The notes under the pieces were generated by a model. The model saw nothing but the letters and a program-made list of their open reading frames with translations. It had not been told where the DNA came from and did no database searches. The position numbers were made by a program, and so were the translations under genes. A stretch of DNA of 64,000 bases from Amycolatopsis regifaucium (GTDB taxonomy: Bacteria > Actinomycetota > Actinomycetes > Mycobacteriales > Pseudonocardiaceae): positions 238,968 to 302,967 of the forward strand of contig NZ_LQCI01000018.1 in assembly GCF_001613935.1 (NCBI RefSeq), written 5' to 3'. Of this stretch, positions 45,283-53,841 are shown in pieces. Each line of letters begins with the position of its first letter. Position 1 is the stretch's first letter.

Positions 45283-46910
45283 GAAGATTCCTTGCGATAC
45301 CAGCGAGGAGACGTGTTGAGCGGCGGCGCCATCTTCGCCCGGACGACCAGCACGTTCGGCTCGTCGGACTCGACGAACTCACCGAGCAGCCGCCGGAACG
45401 CGCGCCCGAACCCGGAGACGCGGTCCGCGTGGACCCCGAACGACCGGGCGAGACCGACGAAATCGGGGCTGTCCCAGTCGACGCCGCGTCGCGGCAGCCC
45501 GGCCCTGTCCTGGTCGTAGCGGAGCATCCCGTAGCCACCGTCGTCGACGATGATCACGGTGACCGGCAACTGTTCCTGCGCCAGCGTGGCGAGATCACCA
45601 CAGGCGAACAGGAAACCGCCGTCCCCGCTGACACAGATGGCGCGCCCGGCACCCGCCACCCCGGCACCGAGCGCGGCCGGGAAACCGTAGCCGAGCGTGC
45701 CCCAGCCCATCGGATAGGCGAGCTTGCGTGGAGCACGGACGCGGTGGAACCCGCCGATCCAGTATCCGGCCACGCACATGTCCGCGACCACGACGGCATC
45801 CTGCGGCAACACCTCGTCCAAAGTGGACAGAAGATCCGCGGCCTGCGGCTCCTCTTCCTTGATCCGCCGCCGGATCCGCGCGGAGACTTTCGCGAGCCTG
45901 CCGACGAGGGCCGCGATACCGGGCCGTTCCTCGACTTTCAGCGCCTCGGTGAGCGCGCGGGCGTCGCCGACCAACGTGATGTCCGGCTGGTAGTTCTTGG
46001 CCGCGTCGTCGGGGTCGACGTTGATCGCGATGAGCTTCTTCGGCTTCGGCATCGCCCAGTTCTGCGTCATCAGCCCGTCGAAATCGGTGCCGATCGCGAG
46101 GACGACGTCCGCCTCGTCCCACAGGGCGCCGACCTCGGGCGCGTGCACCGGGTTCGGGGCGAGACAGGGATGATCGACCGACAGGAGCCCGCGAGCGCCG
46201 AACGTCGTGAGCACCGGCGCGGCCAGCCGTTCGGCGAGTTTGCCGATCACCTCACCGGCCTCGGCCCGCAACGCGCCGCCGCCCGCCCAGATCAGCGGCC
46301 GCTCCGCGGTGGCCAGCAACGCCTCCGCTTCGGTGAGATCCGGGATCTCGGGCGGTCGCGCGTGCGATCGCGGCGGGCGGCGGGCCGGTGTCCGCTGCGA
46401 CAGGAAGTCGGTCGGGATGCCGACGTAGACCGGCCCGCTCTGCGGCTGAAGCGCGAGCCGGGCCGCGCGGTGGAGGGTGGCGGCGACCTGGTCGGCGCTC
46501 TGGACGGTGAACCCCGCCTTCGTGACCGGCGCGAACATCGCCTGCTGATCCGACGTCTCGTGCAGGACGCCGCGGACCACGCCGGGACGCCGCAGCGTGG
46601 ACGGGATGTCGGTCGCGATGACCAGGATCGGCGCCGCGGAGGCCATCGCCTCGCCGACGGCGGCGAGCGTGTTCGCCGCGCCGGGCCCGGTGGTCACCAG
46701 CGCGACGCCGAGTTTCCCGGTCGCGCGGGCGTAACCGTCGGCCGCGTACCCGGCCGTCTGCTCGTGCCGGACCCCGACGAGCCGGATGTCCGTGTCGGCC
46801 AGCGCCTCCCATAACGGCAGGTTGTGCACCCCGGGGAGACCGAAGACGACTTCGGTCCCCAGAGCGGTCAGCGCGTCGGCGAGATGCTGGGCTCCGGTGG
46901 GTGAAGGCAC
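45279..46910 (-). CDS. Thiamine-diphosphate-dependent enzyme, acetolactate-synthase-like
   Basis: A 543-residue three-domain ThDP enzyme: the catalytic Glu in RHEQTAGYAADGYARATGK, a central domain (WAGGGALRAEAGEVIGKL), and the ThDP/Mg motif GDGGFLFACGDLATLAQEQLPVTVIIVDDGGYGML, where the usual NN is DD. Related proteins include IlvB-like and benzoylformate-decarboxylase-like enzymes. GTG at 46910 is used because the alignment-worthy sequence starts there; the longer frame is non-conserved. It is the first gene of the operon with hydantoinase-like subunits, SDR and GntR. Its reaction is unknown. Confidence 0.88.
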   Translation of the reverse strand: MPSPTGAQHLADALTALGTEVVFGLPGVHNLPLWEALADTDIRLVGVRHEQTAGYAADGYARATGKLGVALVTTGPGAANTLAAVGEAMASAAPILVIATDIPSTLRRPGVVRGVLHETSDQQAMFAPVTKAGFTVQSADQVAATLHRAARLALQPQSGPVYVGIPTDFLSQRTPARRPPRSHARPPEIPDLTEAEALLATAERPLIWAGGGALRAEAGEVIGKLAERLAAPVLTTFGARGLLSVDHPCLAPNPVHAPEVGALWDEADVVLAIGTDFDGLMTQNWAMPKPKKLIAINVDPDDAAKNYQPDITLVGDARALTEALKVEERPGIAALVGRLAKVSARIRRRIKEEEPQAADLLSTLDEVLPQDAVVVADMCVAGYWIGGFHRVRAPRKLAYPMGWGTLGYGFPAALGAGVAGAGRAICVSGDGGFLFACGDLATLAQEQLPVTVIIVDDGGYGMLRYDQDRAGLPRRGVDWDSPDFVGLARSFGVHADRVSGFGRAFRRLLGEFVESDEPNVLVVRAKMAPPLNTSPRWYRKESS

Positions 46911-46926
46911 CTCGCCGATAGTGCCA

Positions 46927-46941
46927 GATCGTTCAACGATC
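46927..46941. promoter_or_regulatory. Perfect 7-1-7 palindrome GATCGTTcAACGATC upstream of the TPP-enzyme operon
   Basis: A perfect inverted repeat 16 bases upstream of the first gene of the 46.9-40.0 kb operon. The operon ends with a GntR/FadR regulator, and FadR-type proteins bind short palindromes of this size at the promoter of their own operon, so it is the best operator candidate. The spacing from the start codon would fit a leader or leaderless transcript. Confidence 0.5.
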
Positions 46942-47037
46942 CAGCAACCATCTAGGTGGCCGCACGAAGTGAACCTCGGGCGCGTGGGCCATGCCGTAGC
47001 GCGCGCTGCCTCGCCGAGGTCACGCCAACGACGTAGT

Positions 47038-47080
47038 GAAGGACTCCTTTCCTGCTCTGAGGGTAGGGAAGGAGTCCTTC
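47038..47080. terminator. Hairpin terminator after the PNPOx-like gene
   Basis: Fifteen-base arms (GAAGGACTCCTTTCC / GGGAAGGAGTCCTTC, one mismatch) around a 13-base loop, 14 bases past the stop of the leftward gene pair. The GTGAAGGxCTCCTT...GAGGGTAG pattern recurs at 63917 and in a degenerate form near 30450, so it also belongs to a repeat family. Confidence 0.6.
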
Positions 47081-47094
47081 GCGGACATCCGGCG

Positions 47095-47721
47095 TCAGTA
47101 CAAACCGGACGAGTAGGCGGCGGGAGCGTAATAGGCCTCCAGCTCGGCGATACTGTCCTCCGGGCGCTCGAACGTCTTCGAGATGGCCGCACGGGACGGC
47201 ATCGCGTCCGGCGTCCACGTCTCGGGCTCCCACAGCTTCGACCGCATGAAGGCCTTCTGACAGTGGTGGAAAATCTCGTCGATGTCGACGACCAGCGCGA
47301 GCTTCGGTCGATTGCCCTGCACGATCAGGTCATCGAAGAACGGCGCCTCGCGCACGAGCCGCGCGCGACCGTTGATCCGCAGCGTGTCCCCTCGGCCGGG
47401 GATGAGGTAGATCAGCCCGACGTGCGGATTCGACAGCACGTTGCGGAAGCCGTCGGCGCGGCGGTTGCCGGGGCGCTCCGGGATCGCGATCCGCGTGTCG
47501 TCCAGTACCAGCGTGAACCCGGCCGGGTCGCCCTTCGGCGAGACGTCGCACGTGCCGTCCGCCGCCGACGTCGCGATCAGCACGAACGGCGACTCCGCCA
47601 GCCATCGCCGGTCCATCTCGTGCAGCTTCGGCCGCGCCTTGTCCGCGGTCCGCTCCAGCGGCGGCGGCAGGATCTCGCGCAGCTCCGCCTCGGTGGTGAC
47701 CTCGACGATTCCCTCAGACAA
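47095..47721 (-). CDS. Pyridoxamine 5'-phosphate oxidase-like flavoprotein (MSMEG_1061 type)
   Basis: A 208-residue split-barrel protein: FVLIATSAADGTCDVSPKGDPAGF, IAIPERPGNRRADGFRNVLSNPHVGLIYLIPGRGDTLRINGRARLV, which is the FMN/F420-binding split-barrel signature, then a C-terminal KAFMRSKLWEPETW segment. Family members bind FMN and reduce small molecules or degrade heme; the substrate is unknown. It overlaps the FAD oxidoreductase gene by eight bases. Confidence 0.88.
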   Translation of the reverse strand: MSEGIVEVTTEAELREILPPPLERTADKARPKLHEMDRRWLAESPFVLIATSAADGTCDVSPKGDPAGFTLVLDDTRIAIPERPGNRRADGFRNVLSNPHVGLIYLIPGRGDTLRINGRARLVREAPFFDDLIVQGNRPKLALVVDIDEIFHHCQKAFMRSKLWEPETWTPDAMPSRAAISKTFERPEDSIAELEAYYAPAAYSSGLY

Positions 47722-48871
47722 TGTTGTGCTCCCTCGTCACGGCCCGGTCGTCGGCGAAGCGCCGGACGTCGAGCTCGGTGATGTCGATACTCGGGGCCCT
47801 CCCCAGGTAGAGGTCCCGTACGAGCTCCCCCACGGCCGGGCCCATCTGGAAACCGTGCCCCGAAAACCCCGTCGCGTAGAAGAACCGCGACACCTGGACG
47901 CTTTCACCCACGATCTGGTTGCGGTCAGGCGTGACTTCGTACAGGCCCGCCCAGCCGCTGCGGATCCCCGCGTCGACGACGCCGGGCACCCGGCGCGCGG
48001 CGATCTCGGCGAGCTTCGGCAGCCAGTCACCCGGCTGGTACCGGGTGTCGAAGCCGGGGTCGCCGTCACCGTCGCAGAAGGACATCGCCAGGCCGAGGCC
48101 CTCGCGGTGGAAGTAGAACGCCGACGGCATCTCGATGGTCAGCGGTACGGACTCGGGCAGGTCCATGACCGGTCCGGTGAACACGACCTGCCGCCGGAAC
48201 GGCCGGACCGGAAGCTCGACGCCGGCGAACTCGCCCACCCGCCCCGACCAGGCGCCCGCCGCGCAGACCACGGCGTTCGTCCGCACGAGACCGTCACTGG
48301 TCCGGACCCCGGTGATCTCGTCGCCGTCGCGTTCGATCCCGACCACCTCCACGCCGGTCCTGAGTACGGCACCGTGGCCGCGGGCCGCCCGCGCGTACCC
48401 CTGGACCGCGGAGTCTGGCGTGGCCTTCGCGTCCTCAGGCGACCACAGCGCCGCGACCACGCCTTCGGTGTCGATCAGCGGGGAGAACCGCCGCGCTTCG
48501 GCCGGTTCGACGAGCCTGCTGCGGACGCCGTAGGAATTCTGCAGGCCGACACAGCGCTCGAATCCGGGCAGGTCCGCGGGATCGGTGATCAGGTACAGGT
48601 AACCGTCGCGGCGGAAGTCGATCTCGGTCCCGTACGTCTCGGCGAAGGAGGCGTACTCGGCCAAGCCGCGTAGCCCGATCTCGATGTTGACCCTGGTCGT
48701 GAACGACGACCGGATCCCGCCCGCCGCCTTCGCCGTGGAACCCGCGCCCAGGCTGTCGCGTTCGAGCACGAGCACCGAGACCCCGGCGGCGGCGAGCCGG
48801 TACGCGCAGGCGACCCCGATGATGCCGCCGCCGATCACGACGACGTCGGTGCGTTCAGGAAGTGGCTCCAT
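47714..48871 (-). CDS. FAD-dependent oxidoreductase, DAO (sarcosine/glycine oxidase) family
   Basis: A 385-residue amine oxidase-like flavoprotein: dinucleotide-binding VVVIGGGIIGVACAYRLAAAGVSVLVLERD, the GAGSTAKAAGGIRSSF flavin-attachment region, and C-terminal GFSGHGFQMGPAVGELVRDLYLG. It should oxidise a secondary amine or amino acid with release of hydrogen peroxide. It sits between the GST-like and PNPOx-like genes, overlapping both, so they are one operon. Confidence 0.9.
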   Translation of the reverse strand: MEPLPERTDVVVIGGGIIGVACAYRLAAAGVSVLVLERDSLGAGSTAKAAGGIRSSFTTRVNIEIGLRGLAEYASFAETYGTEIDFRRDGYLYLITDPADLPGFERCVGLQNSYGVRSRLVEPAEARRFSPLIDTEGVVAALWSPEDAKATPDSAVQGYARAARGHGAVLRTGVEVVGIERDGDEITGVRTSDGLVRTNAVVCAAGAWSGRVGEFAGVELPVRPFRRQVVFTGPVMDLPESVPLTIEMPSAFYFHREGLGLAMSFCDGDGDPGFDTRYQPGDWLPKLAEIAARRVPGVVDAGIRSGWAGLYEVTPDRNQIVGESVQVSRFFYATGFSGHGFQMGPAVGELVRDLYLGRAPSIDITELDVRRFADDRAVTREHNIV

Positions 48872-49868
48872 CCTTGGCCTCGATCCGTTCGTCCTCGGGC
48901 GGCGGTCCGGGCGGCGTGCCGTCGCCGAACGGGCGCCCGCCCAGCTGCTCCCGGTGATGCGGGGTCGTCCAGCCGGACAGCTCCGGTCCCAGTGGGACGA
49001 TCCGCGTCGGGTTCACCTGCTCGTGCACCGCGTAGTAGTGCCGCTTGATGTGGTCGAAGTCGACGGTGTCACCGAAGCCCGGCGTTTGGAAGAGGTCGCG
49101 GGCGTAGGCCCACAACACCGGCATTTCGGCCAGTTTGTTCCGGTTGCACTTGAAATGCCCGTGATAGACCGGATCGAACCGGACGAGCGTGGTGAACAGC
49201 CGGATGTCCGCTTCGGTGATCGTGTCGCCGACGAGGTAACGCTGCCTTTCGAGTCGTTCGGAAAGCACGTCCAGCATGGTGAAGAGGCGATGGTACGCGT
49301 CTTCGTACGCGGATTGCCTGGTCGCGAAACCGGCCTGATAGACGGCGGCGTTGACATCGGCGTAGACGCCCGCGTTGACGGCGTCGATCTCGTCGCGCAG
49401 CCGCTCGGGATACAACTCCGGCGCGCCGGAGCGGTGCAGACTGGTCCATTCGGTGGAAAGATCCAAGGTGATCCGCGGATAGTCGTTCGTCACCAGCCGT
49501 CCACTCGGAATGTCCACAATGGCCGGAACGCTGATCCCGTCCAGGTAGTGCGGGTCGGCGGCGTGATAGGCCTCAGCCAGGTATTTGATGCCCAGTACCG
49601 GGTCCCGGCCACCGGGATCAAGGGTGAACCGCCAGCTCTTGTCGTCCTGGATCGGGTCGGCGACGGCCACACTCAGCGCGGATTCGAGGCCGAGGAGCCG
49701 CCGGACGACCAGCCCGCGGCTCGCCCAGGGGCACGCCCGGCTCACCACCAAGCGGTATCTTCCCGCCTCGACCGGCCAGCCGTCGCGGCCGTCGGCGGTG
49801 ATGCGCGCGTCGAAATGGTTGGCGGATCGGCGGAACTCGCCCGTCTCCGGATCGGTCGGGATCGTCAT
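48855..49868 (-). CDS. Xi-class glutathione S-transferase-like (glutathionyl/mycothiyl-hydroquinone reductase)
   Basis: A 337-residue thioredoxin-fold transferase with the xi-class motif SRACPWASR (nucleophile Cys46), the IPTLWD-like VPAIVDIPSGRLVTNDYPRI and the GDTITEADIRLFTTLVRFDPVYHGHFKCN segment. Xi-class enzymes reductively remove thiol groups from hydroquinones. Actinomycetes use mycothiol, so the donor is probably mycothiol. ATG is chosen over the longer frame because conservation starts there. First gene of the leftward operon; it ends 17 bases inside the FAD oxidoreductase gene. Confidence 0.88.
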   Translation of the reverse strand: MTIPTDPETGEFRRSANHFDARITADGRDGWPVEAGRYRLVVSRACPWASRGLVVRRLLGLESALSVAVADPIQDDKSWRFTLDPGGRDPVLGIKYLAEAYHAADPHYLDGISVPAIVDIPSGRLVTNDYPRITLDLSTEWTSLHRSGAPELYPERLRDEIDAVNAGVYADVNAAVYQAGFATRQSAYEDAYHRLFTMLDVLSERLERQRYLVGDTITEADIRLFTTLVRFDPVYHGHFKCNRNKLAEMPVLWAYARDLFQTPGFGDTVDFDHIKRHYYAVHEQVNPTRIVPLGPELSGWTTPHHREQLGGRPFGDGTPPGPPPEDERIEAKDGATS

Positions 49869-49963
49869 GTAAGCCACCCTAAAGCGTGAGATGGTGGTTG
49901 CGGTGTGCGTAGACTCTCGCACCCGGCGTGCCCGCACGCCGCCGCGCGGAAGGTGGTCCCACG

Positions 49964-51340
49964 ATGCCGTTGATGCCCGTGACCGACTCGATGTTCCTTC
50001 TTGTGGAGACGCGCGAACATCCGATGCACGTCGGCGGACTGCAACTGTTCAAGAAACCCGAGGACGCCGGGGACGACTATCTCCGTGACATCCGGCGGAA
50101 ACTGCTCGATTCCGACAACATGCGCCCGGTGTTCCGGCGCCGTCCCGCCCGGCCGGTCAACACCGCGGGTCACCTCGCCTGGTCGACCGACACCGATCTC
50201 GAGCTCGATTACCACTTCCGCCATTCGGCACTGCCCCAGCCCGGCCGGATCCGCGAACTGCTGGAGCTGACCGGGCGCTGGCACAGCACCCTGCTCGACC
50301 GGCACCGCCCGCTCTGGGAGATCCACCTGGTGGAGGGTCTGCAAGACGGCCGGTTCGCGATCTACAGCAAGATCCACCACGCGCTGATGGACGGTGTTTC
50401 GGCACTGCGGCATCTGCAGGGCACGCTGTCGGACGACCCGTTCGACCTCGACTGCCCGCCGCCGTGGGGGTCCCGGCCCAAACCCGGCGGGAGCCGCAAC
50501 GGCAAGGCGTCCCCCTCGATGTTCCGGACCGTCGGCAAGACGTTCAACCAGCTCGCCGGCATCGCGCCCGCCGCGGTGAAGGTGGCGCGCGAGGCGTTCC
50601 AGGAGCACACCCTGACGCTGCCGTCGCAGGCGCCGAAGACGATGTTCAACGTCCCGATCGGCGGTGCCCGGCGGTTCGCGGCGCAGTCGTGGTCGCTGGA
50701 CAGGGTGCGCAAGATCGCCACCGCGGCCGGGGTGTCGCGCAACGACGTCGTCCTCGCGATGTGCTCGGGCGCGCTGCGCGACTACCTGATCGAACAGAAC
50801 GCGCTTCCCGACGCGCCGCTGACCGCGATGGTCCCGGTGTCCTTGCGGCGTAAGGACAGTGGCGACGCGGCGGGCAACAACATCGGCGCGTTGCTGTGCA
50901 ACCTCGCCACCCATCTGACCGATCCGGCCGCACGGCTCGCGGCGATCAACGCGTCGATGCGCAACGGGAAGAAGCTCTTCTCGGAACTGACGCCGCTGCA
51001 GACGCTGCTGCTGTCGGGGCTCAACGTCGCCCAGCTCGGCGTGTCCCCGATCCCGGGTTTCGTGAACAACACGAAACCGCCGTTCAACCTGGTGATCTCC
51101 AACGTGCCGGGGCCGCGCAAGCAGATGTACTGGAACGGCGCCTCACTCGACGGCATCTACCCGGCGTCGGTACTGCTCGACGGGCAGGCGCTGAACATCA
51201 CGCTGACCAGCAACGGGGACGACCTCGACTTCGGCATCACCGGCTGCCGCCGGAGCGTCCCGCATCTGCAGCGCATCCTGACCCATCTCGACACCGCGCT
51301 CGCCGAGCTGGAACACGCGGTCGCCGTACCCCGCGTTTAG
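49964..51340 (+). CDS. Wax ester synthase/diacylglycerol acyltransferase (WS/DGAT)
   Basis: A 458-residue bifunctional acyltransferase of neutral-lipid storage. The acyl-transfer motif HHALMDG (H138, H139, D143, G144) and the downstream NNIGALLCNLA and FNLVISNVPGPRK motifs are all present. It esterifies acyl-CoA to diacylglycerol or long-chain alcohols at the cytoplasmic membrane. ATG with GGAAGGTGG upstream. The stop codon is part of a terminator hairpin. Confidence 0.94.
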   Translation: MPLMPVTDSMFLLVETREHPMHVGGLQLFKKPEDAGDDYLRDIRRKLLDSDNMRPVFRRRPARPVNTAGHLAWSTDTDLELDYHFRHSALPQPGRIRELLELTGRWHSTLLDRHRPLWEIHLVEGLQDGRFAIYSKIHHALMDGVSALRHLQGTLSDDPFDLDCPPPWGSRPKPGGSRNGKASPSMFRTVGKTFNQLAGIAPAAVKVAREAFQEHTLTLPSQAPKTMFNVPIGGARRFAAQSWSLDRVRKIATAAGVSRNDVVLAMCSGALRDYLIEQNALPDAPLTAMVPVSLRRKDSGDAAGNNIGALLCNLATHLTDPAARLAAINASMRNGKKLFSELTPLQTLLLSGLNVAQLGVSPIPGFVNNTKPPFNLVISNVPGPRKQMYWNGASLDGIYPASVLLDGQALNITLTSNGDDLDFGITGCRRSVPHLQRILTHLDTALAELEHAVAVPRV

Positions 51341-51387
51341 TCCTCTGAATGCGGTAGTTCGACACTGAACTACCGCATTCAGAGGAC
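51340..51387. terminator. Perfect 21-base hairpin between convergent genes
   Basis: Arms of 21 bases (GTCCTCTGAATGCGGTAGTTC and its exact complement) enclose the loop GACACT. The stem begins on the last base of the acyltransferase stop codon and ends 14 bases before the stop of the convergent dehydrogenase gene, so it can terminate both transcripts. Confidence 0.8.
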
Positions 51388-51401
51388 GAAATGCCCAGGG
51401 G

Positions 51402-52391
51402 CTAGCTGCCGTCGGAGACGTAGATGGCGCTCGGCGTGATCGTGTACAGCTGGCCGTCGGGACCCGCGACCTCGTCACGCGTGCGGCCGAGGTTGGTCCA
51501 GAGCTTGCCGCCGTTGCCGTTGAGGTCGAGCTTGTAGGTACCGCCCTTGAGCGAGGCCAGGTACAGCGAGCCCTTGTAGGCCGCGAGCCCGCTCGGCGTC
51601 GCCGAGGACGTCGGCCAGGCCTTGACCGGGTTGGTCATCCCCGCCGTGTTGCACGGGCCTTCGCAGGTGGGCCAGCCGTAGTTCTTGCCGGGCTCGATCT
51701 TGTTCAGCTCGTCGAGCTTGTTCGCGCCGATGTCGGAGTTGTACAGCTGGCCGTTCACCCAGGTCAGCCCCTGGACGTTGCGGTGGCCGTAGGAGTAGAC
51801 GCGGCTGTTGAACGGGTTGCCCGGCGCGGGCGCGCCGTCGGTGGTCACCCGCAGGACCTTGCCGCCGAGGGAGTTCTTGTTCTGCGCGTTGGCGCCGTTC
51901 TGACCGTCGCCGGTGCCCGCGTAGAGGTACCCGTCCGGACCGAACCGGATCCGGCCGCCGTGGTGGTACTGCGAACCGCGCGGGATGCCGGTGACGATCG
52001 GTGTCGGCGTCTGCCCCAGCTTCAGCTTGGCGATGCGGTTGTCGGAACTGGTCGTGTAATAGATGAAGACCGTCTGGTCGGTGGCGTACTGAGGCGAGAC
52101 CGCGATGCCGAGCAGGCCGGCCTCCGCCGTGACGCTCACCCCGGGAATGGTCTGTACCGTGGTGACCTTGCCCGCCTTGTCGATCTTGCTGATCGTCTTG
52201 GCGTCCTTCTGGGTGAAGAGGCCGGTGCCGTCAGGCAGGAAATCGATCGACCAGGCCTGGTTGAGCCCGCTCGCGAGCTGTCTGATCGCCTGGACGGACG
52301 GCGCTTCGGCCGCCGTCGCGGCCGGAACGGCGACGACCGCGGCGGCCGTCATGGCGGCGAACGTGGCGGCGAGAGTACGACATGAGGACAT
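51402..52391 (-). CDS. Secreted PQQ-dependent aldose/sorbosone-dehydrogenase-like protein
   Basis: A 329-residue soluble six-bladed beta-propeller of the glucose/sorbosone dehydrogenase (Asd/YliI, sGDH) family. An N-terminal Sec signal peptide ends near AATAAEA. Family elements: LNQAWSIDFLPDG, GLLGIAVSPQY, the catalytic-His segment SQYHHGGRIRFGPDGYLYAGTGDG and YSYGHRNVQGL. Relatives bind PQQ and calcium and oxidise sugars. It is somewhat shorter than typical (about 370-450), so a blade or loop may be reduced. It is divergent from the PQQ biosynthesis operon, which fits a user next to its cofactor supply. Confidence 0.88.
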   Translation of the reverse strand: MSSCRTLAATFAAMTAAAVVAVPAATAAEAPSVQAIRQLASGLNQAWSIDFLPDGTGLFTQKDAKTISKIDKAGKVTTVQTIPGVSVTAEAGLLGIAVSPQYATDQTVFIYYTTSSDNRIAKLKLGQTPTPIVTGIPRGSQYHHGGRIRFGPDGYLYAGTGDGQNGANAQNKNSLGGKVLRVTTDGAPAPGNPFNSRVYSYGHRNVQGLTWVNGQLYNSDIGANKLDELNKIEPGKNYGWPTCEGPCNTAGMTNPVKAWPTSSATPSGLAAYKGSLYLASLKGGTYKLDLNGNGGKLWTNLGRTRDEVAGPDGQLYTITPSAIYVSDGS

Positions 52392-52704
52392 GGGACGCCT
52401 CCTTCAGCTACACCCCTGGAGCCCGGATGGCGGCGGATGACGGAGGGTCGGGTGCCCCCGTCGAGTTGGATACAAACACACCACAGGATGAAACGGACAC
52501 CACTGGACGGGCTAAGGCAAGCGCTTTCCGTTAACCGTTGTGTGCGCCGAGCGTGACCGGCGGGACAACTCCATCCCCCATAGGTAGGCAACTTTACAAA
52601 ACCCGCCCGGAACTTGGCTCTTACGTCTGGTCAGAATCGGCGGCCCGCTTCTAAGGTGACGGGGCTCGGCCCTGTTCGATCCCATGTGGACGTTAGGAGC
52701 GGAA
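52392..52704. promoter_or_regulatory. Divergent control region between the dehydrogenase gene and pqqA
   Basis: A 313-base gap with no gene. Both divergent promoters must lie here. The stretch 52500-52590 is locally AT-richer (aagcgctttccgttaacc, actttacaaaa). I could not fix -35/-10 boxes with confidence. TTAGGAGC just before 52705 is the pqqA ribosome site. Confidence 0.45.
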
Positions 52705-52800
52705 ATGATCGAAACCATCGAGGTATGGACCACGCCCGACTTCGTCGAGTACGAAACCCCCATGGAGGTCACCGCTTACGCGGCCCGCATGGAGGACTGA
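52705..52800 (+). CDS. pqqA: PQQ precursor peptide PqqA
   Basis: A 31-residue precursor, MIETIEVWTTPDFVEYETPM..., whose ExxxY core (E21-V-T-A-Y25) supplies the glutamate and tyrosine that PqqE cross-links to form pyrroloquinoline quinone. The size and C-terminal position of the core are standard. Strong ribosome site TTAGGAGC five bases before the ATG. It is followed by a stable hairpin before pqqC. Confidence 0.93.
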   Translation: MIETIEVWTTPDFVEYETPMEVTAYAARMED

Positions 52801-52809
52801 TTTCGCATC

Positions 52810-52837
52810 CGGTGGTGGGGGCCGCCCCCCACCACCG
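52810..52837 (+). terminator. GC-rich hairpin between pqqA and pqqC, likely attenuator
   Basis: A perfect 12-base stem (CGGTGGTGGGGG with its complement) and four-base loop starts ten bases after the pqqA stop. No T-run follows, so it is more likely a partial terminator or an mRNA-stabilising element. Other bacteria also express pqqA in excess of the enzymes. Confidence 0.6.
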
Positions 52838-52876
52838 CGCCGCCGTCCCGATCAGCCGGCCGTTGGAGGCAGCACG

Positions 52877-53566
52877 GTGTCCCTCATGTCGTCGTCGGAT
52901 TTCATCGCGGCCTTGCGCGGGCTTTCGCACCGTTATTGGGGCACGCACCCGTTCCACGAGCGGATGCACCGCGGCGACCTGTCTGAGGACGAACTGAAGA
53001 TCTGGGCCGCGAACCGCTGGTATTACCAGTGCGTCCTCCCGCAGAAGGACGCGGCGATCATCAGCAACTGCCCGCTGCCGGAAATCCGCCGCGAATGGCT
53101 GGACCGCATCGTCTATCACGACGGGGCGAGAACCGGAGAAGGCGGAACCGAGCGATGGCTCCGGTTGTGCACCGCTGTGGGACTCGACCGCGAAGAGGTT
53201 CTCGATCAGCGACACGTCGTACCGGGCGTGCGCTTCGCCGTCGACGCCTACGTGACTTTCGCGCGCACGAAACCTTGGCTCGAAGCGGTCGCTTCCGGGC
53301 TGACCGAAATGTTCGCCGGCCATCTCATGCAACGGCGGGTCGCCGACATGCTGGCGAACTACCCGTGGATCGCCAAGGAAGACCTCGCCTACTTCACCAA
53401 TCGCATCGACAAGGTCTCCGGCGAAGGCAAAGGCACGCTCGACATCGTCGTGCGGCATGCGGTCACCCGTGAGCAACAGGAGAAGGCGATCGCCGCGCTG
53501 TCGTTCAAGACCGACGTACTCTGGTCCATGCTCGACGCCATCGAGCGCGCCGCGGCCAAGGAGTAG
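52877..53566 (+). CDS. pqqC: Pyrroloquinoline-quinone synthase PqqC
   Basis: A 229-residue cofactor-less oxidase that performs the final eight-electron ring closure of PQQ. Family sequence: YWGTHPFHERMHRGDLSEDELKIWAANRWYYQ, DGARTGEGGTERWLRL and FVTEFLTEMFAGH-like SGLTEMFAGHLMQRRV. GTG start with GGAGG upstream; an ATG nine bases later is an alternative. It is read two bases before pqqD. Confidence 0.95.
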   Translation: MSLMSSSDFIAALRGLSHRYWGTHPFHERMHRGDLSEDELKIWAANRWYYQCVLPQKDAAIISNCPLPEIRREWLDRIVYHDGARTGEGGTERWLRLCTAVGLDREEVLDQRHVVPGVRFAVDAYVTFARTKPWLEAVASGLTEMFAGHLMQRRVADMLANYPWIAKEDLAYFTNRIDKVSGEGKGTLDIVVRHAVTREQQEKAIAALSFKTDVLWSMLDAIERAAAKE

Positions 53567-53568
53567 CG

Positions 53569-53841
53569 ATGACCACCATCACGACCGGCTCCGTGCCGCG
53601 GCTGCGGCGCGGGGTCCGGCTGAGCTACGACCAGACCAGGGAAACGCACGTTCTGCTCTTCCCTGAAGGTGTGCTCGTCCCGAATCCGACGGCGGCCGCC
53701 GTGCTCGGGCTTTGCGACGGCGAGGCGGACGTCGCCGCGATCGCGGCCGCGCTGCGCGAGCGCTATTCCGGTGTCCGTGAGGAAGAGATCCTGGACGTCC
53801 TGTCCCGGCTGGGAGATCGGCGGATCGTCGAATGGACCTGA
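53569..53841 (+). CDS. pqqD: PQQ peptide chaperone PqqD
   Basis: A 90-residue RiPP recognition element that presents PqqA to PqqE. Typical PqqD sequence: PRLRRGVRLSYDQTRETHVLLFPEGVLVPNPTAAAVLGLCDG and a C-terminal helix pair. It overlaps pqqE by ten bases, which supports coupled synthesis of the PqqD-PqqE complex. Confidence 0.94.
   Translation: MTTITTGSVPRLRRGVRLSYDQTRETHVLLFPEGVLVPNPTAAAVLGLCDGEADVAAIAAALRERYSGVREEEILDVLSRLGDRRIVEWT

Noticed and set aside
45279..47192. N-terminal extension of the TPP enzyme to 47192
   Set aside because: The first 94 codons are Arg/Pro-rich, unlike the family, and would cross the operator palindrome and the terminator repeat.
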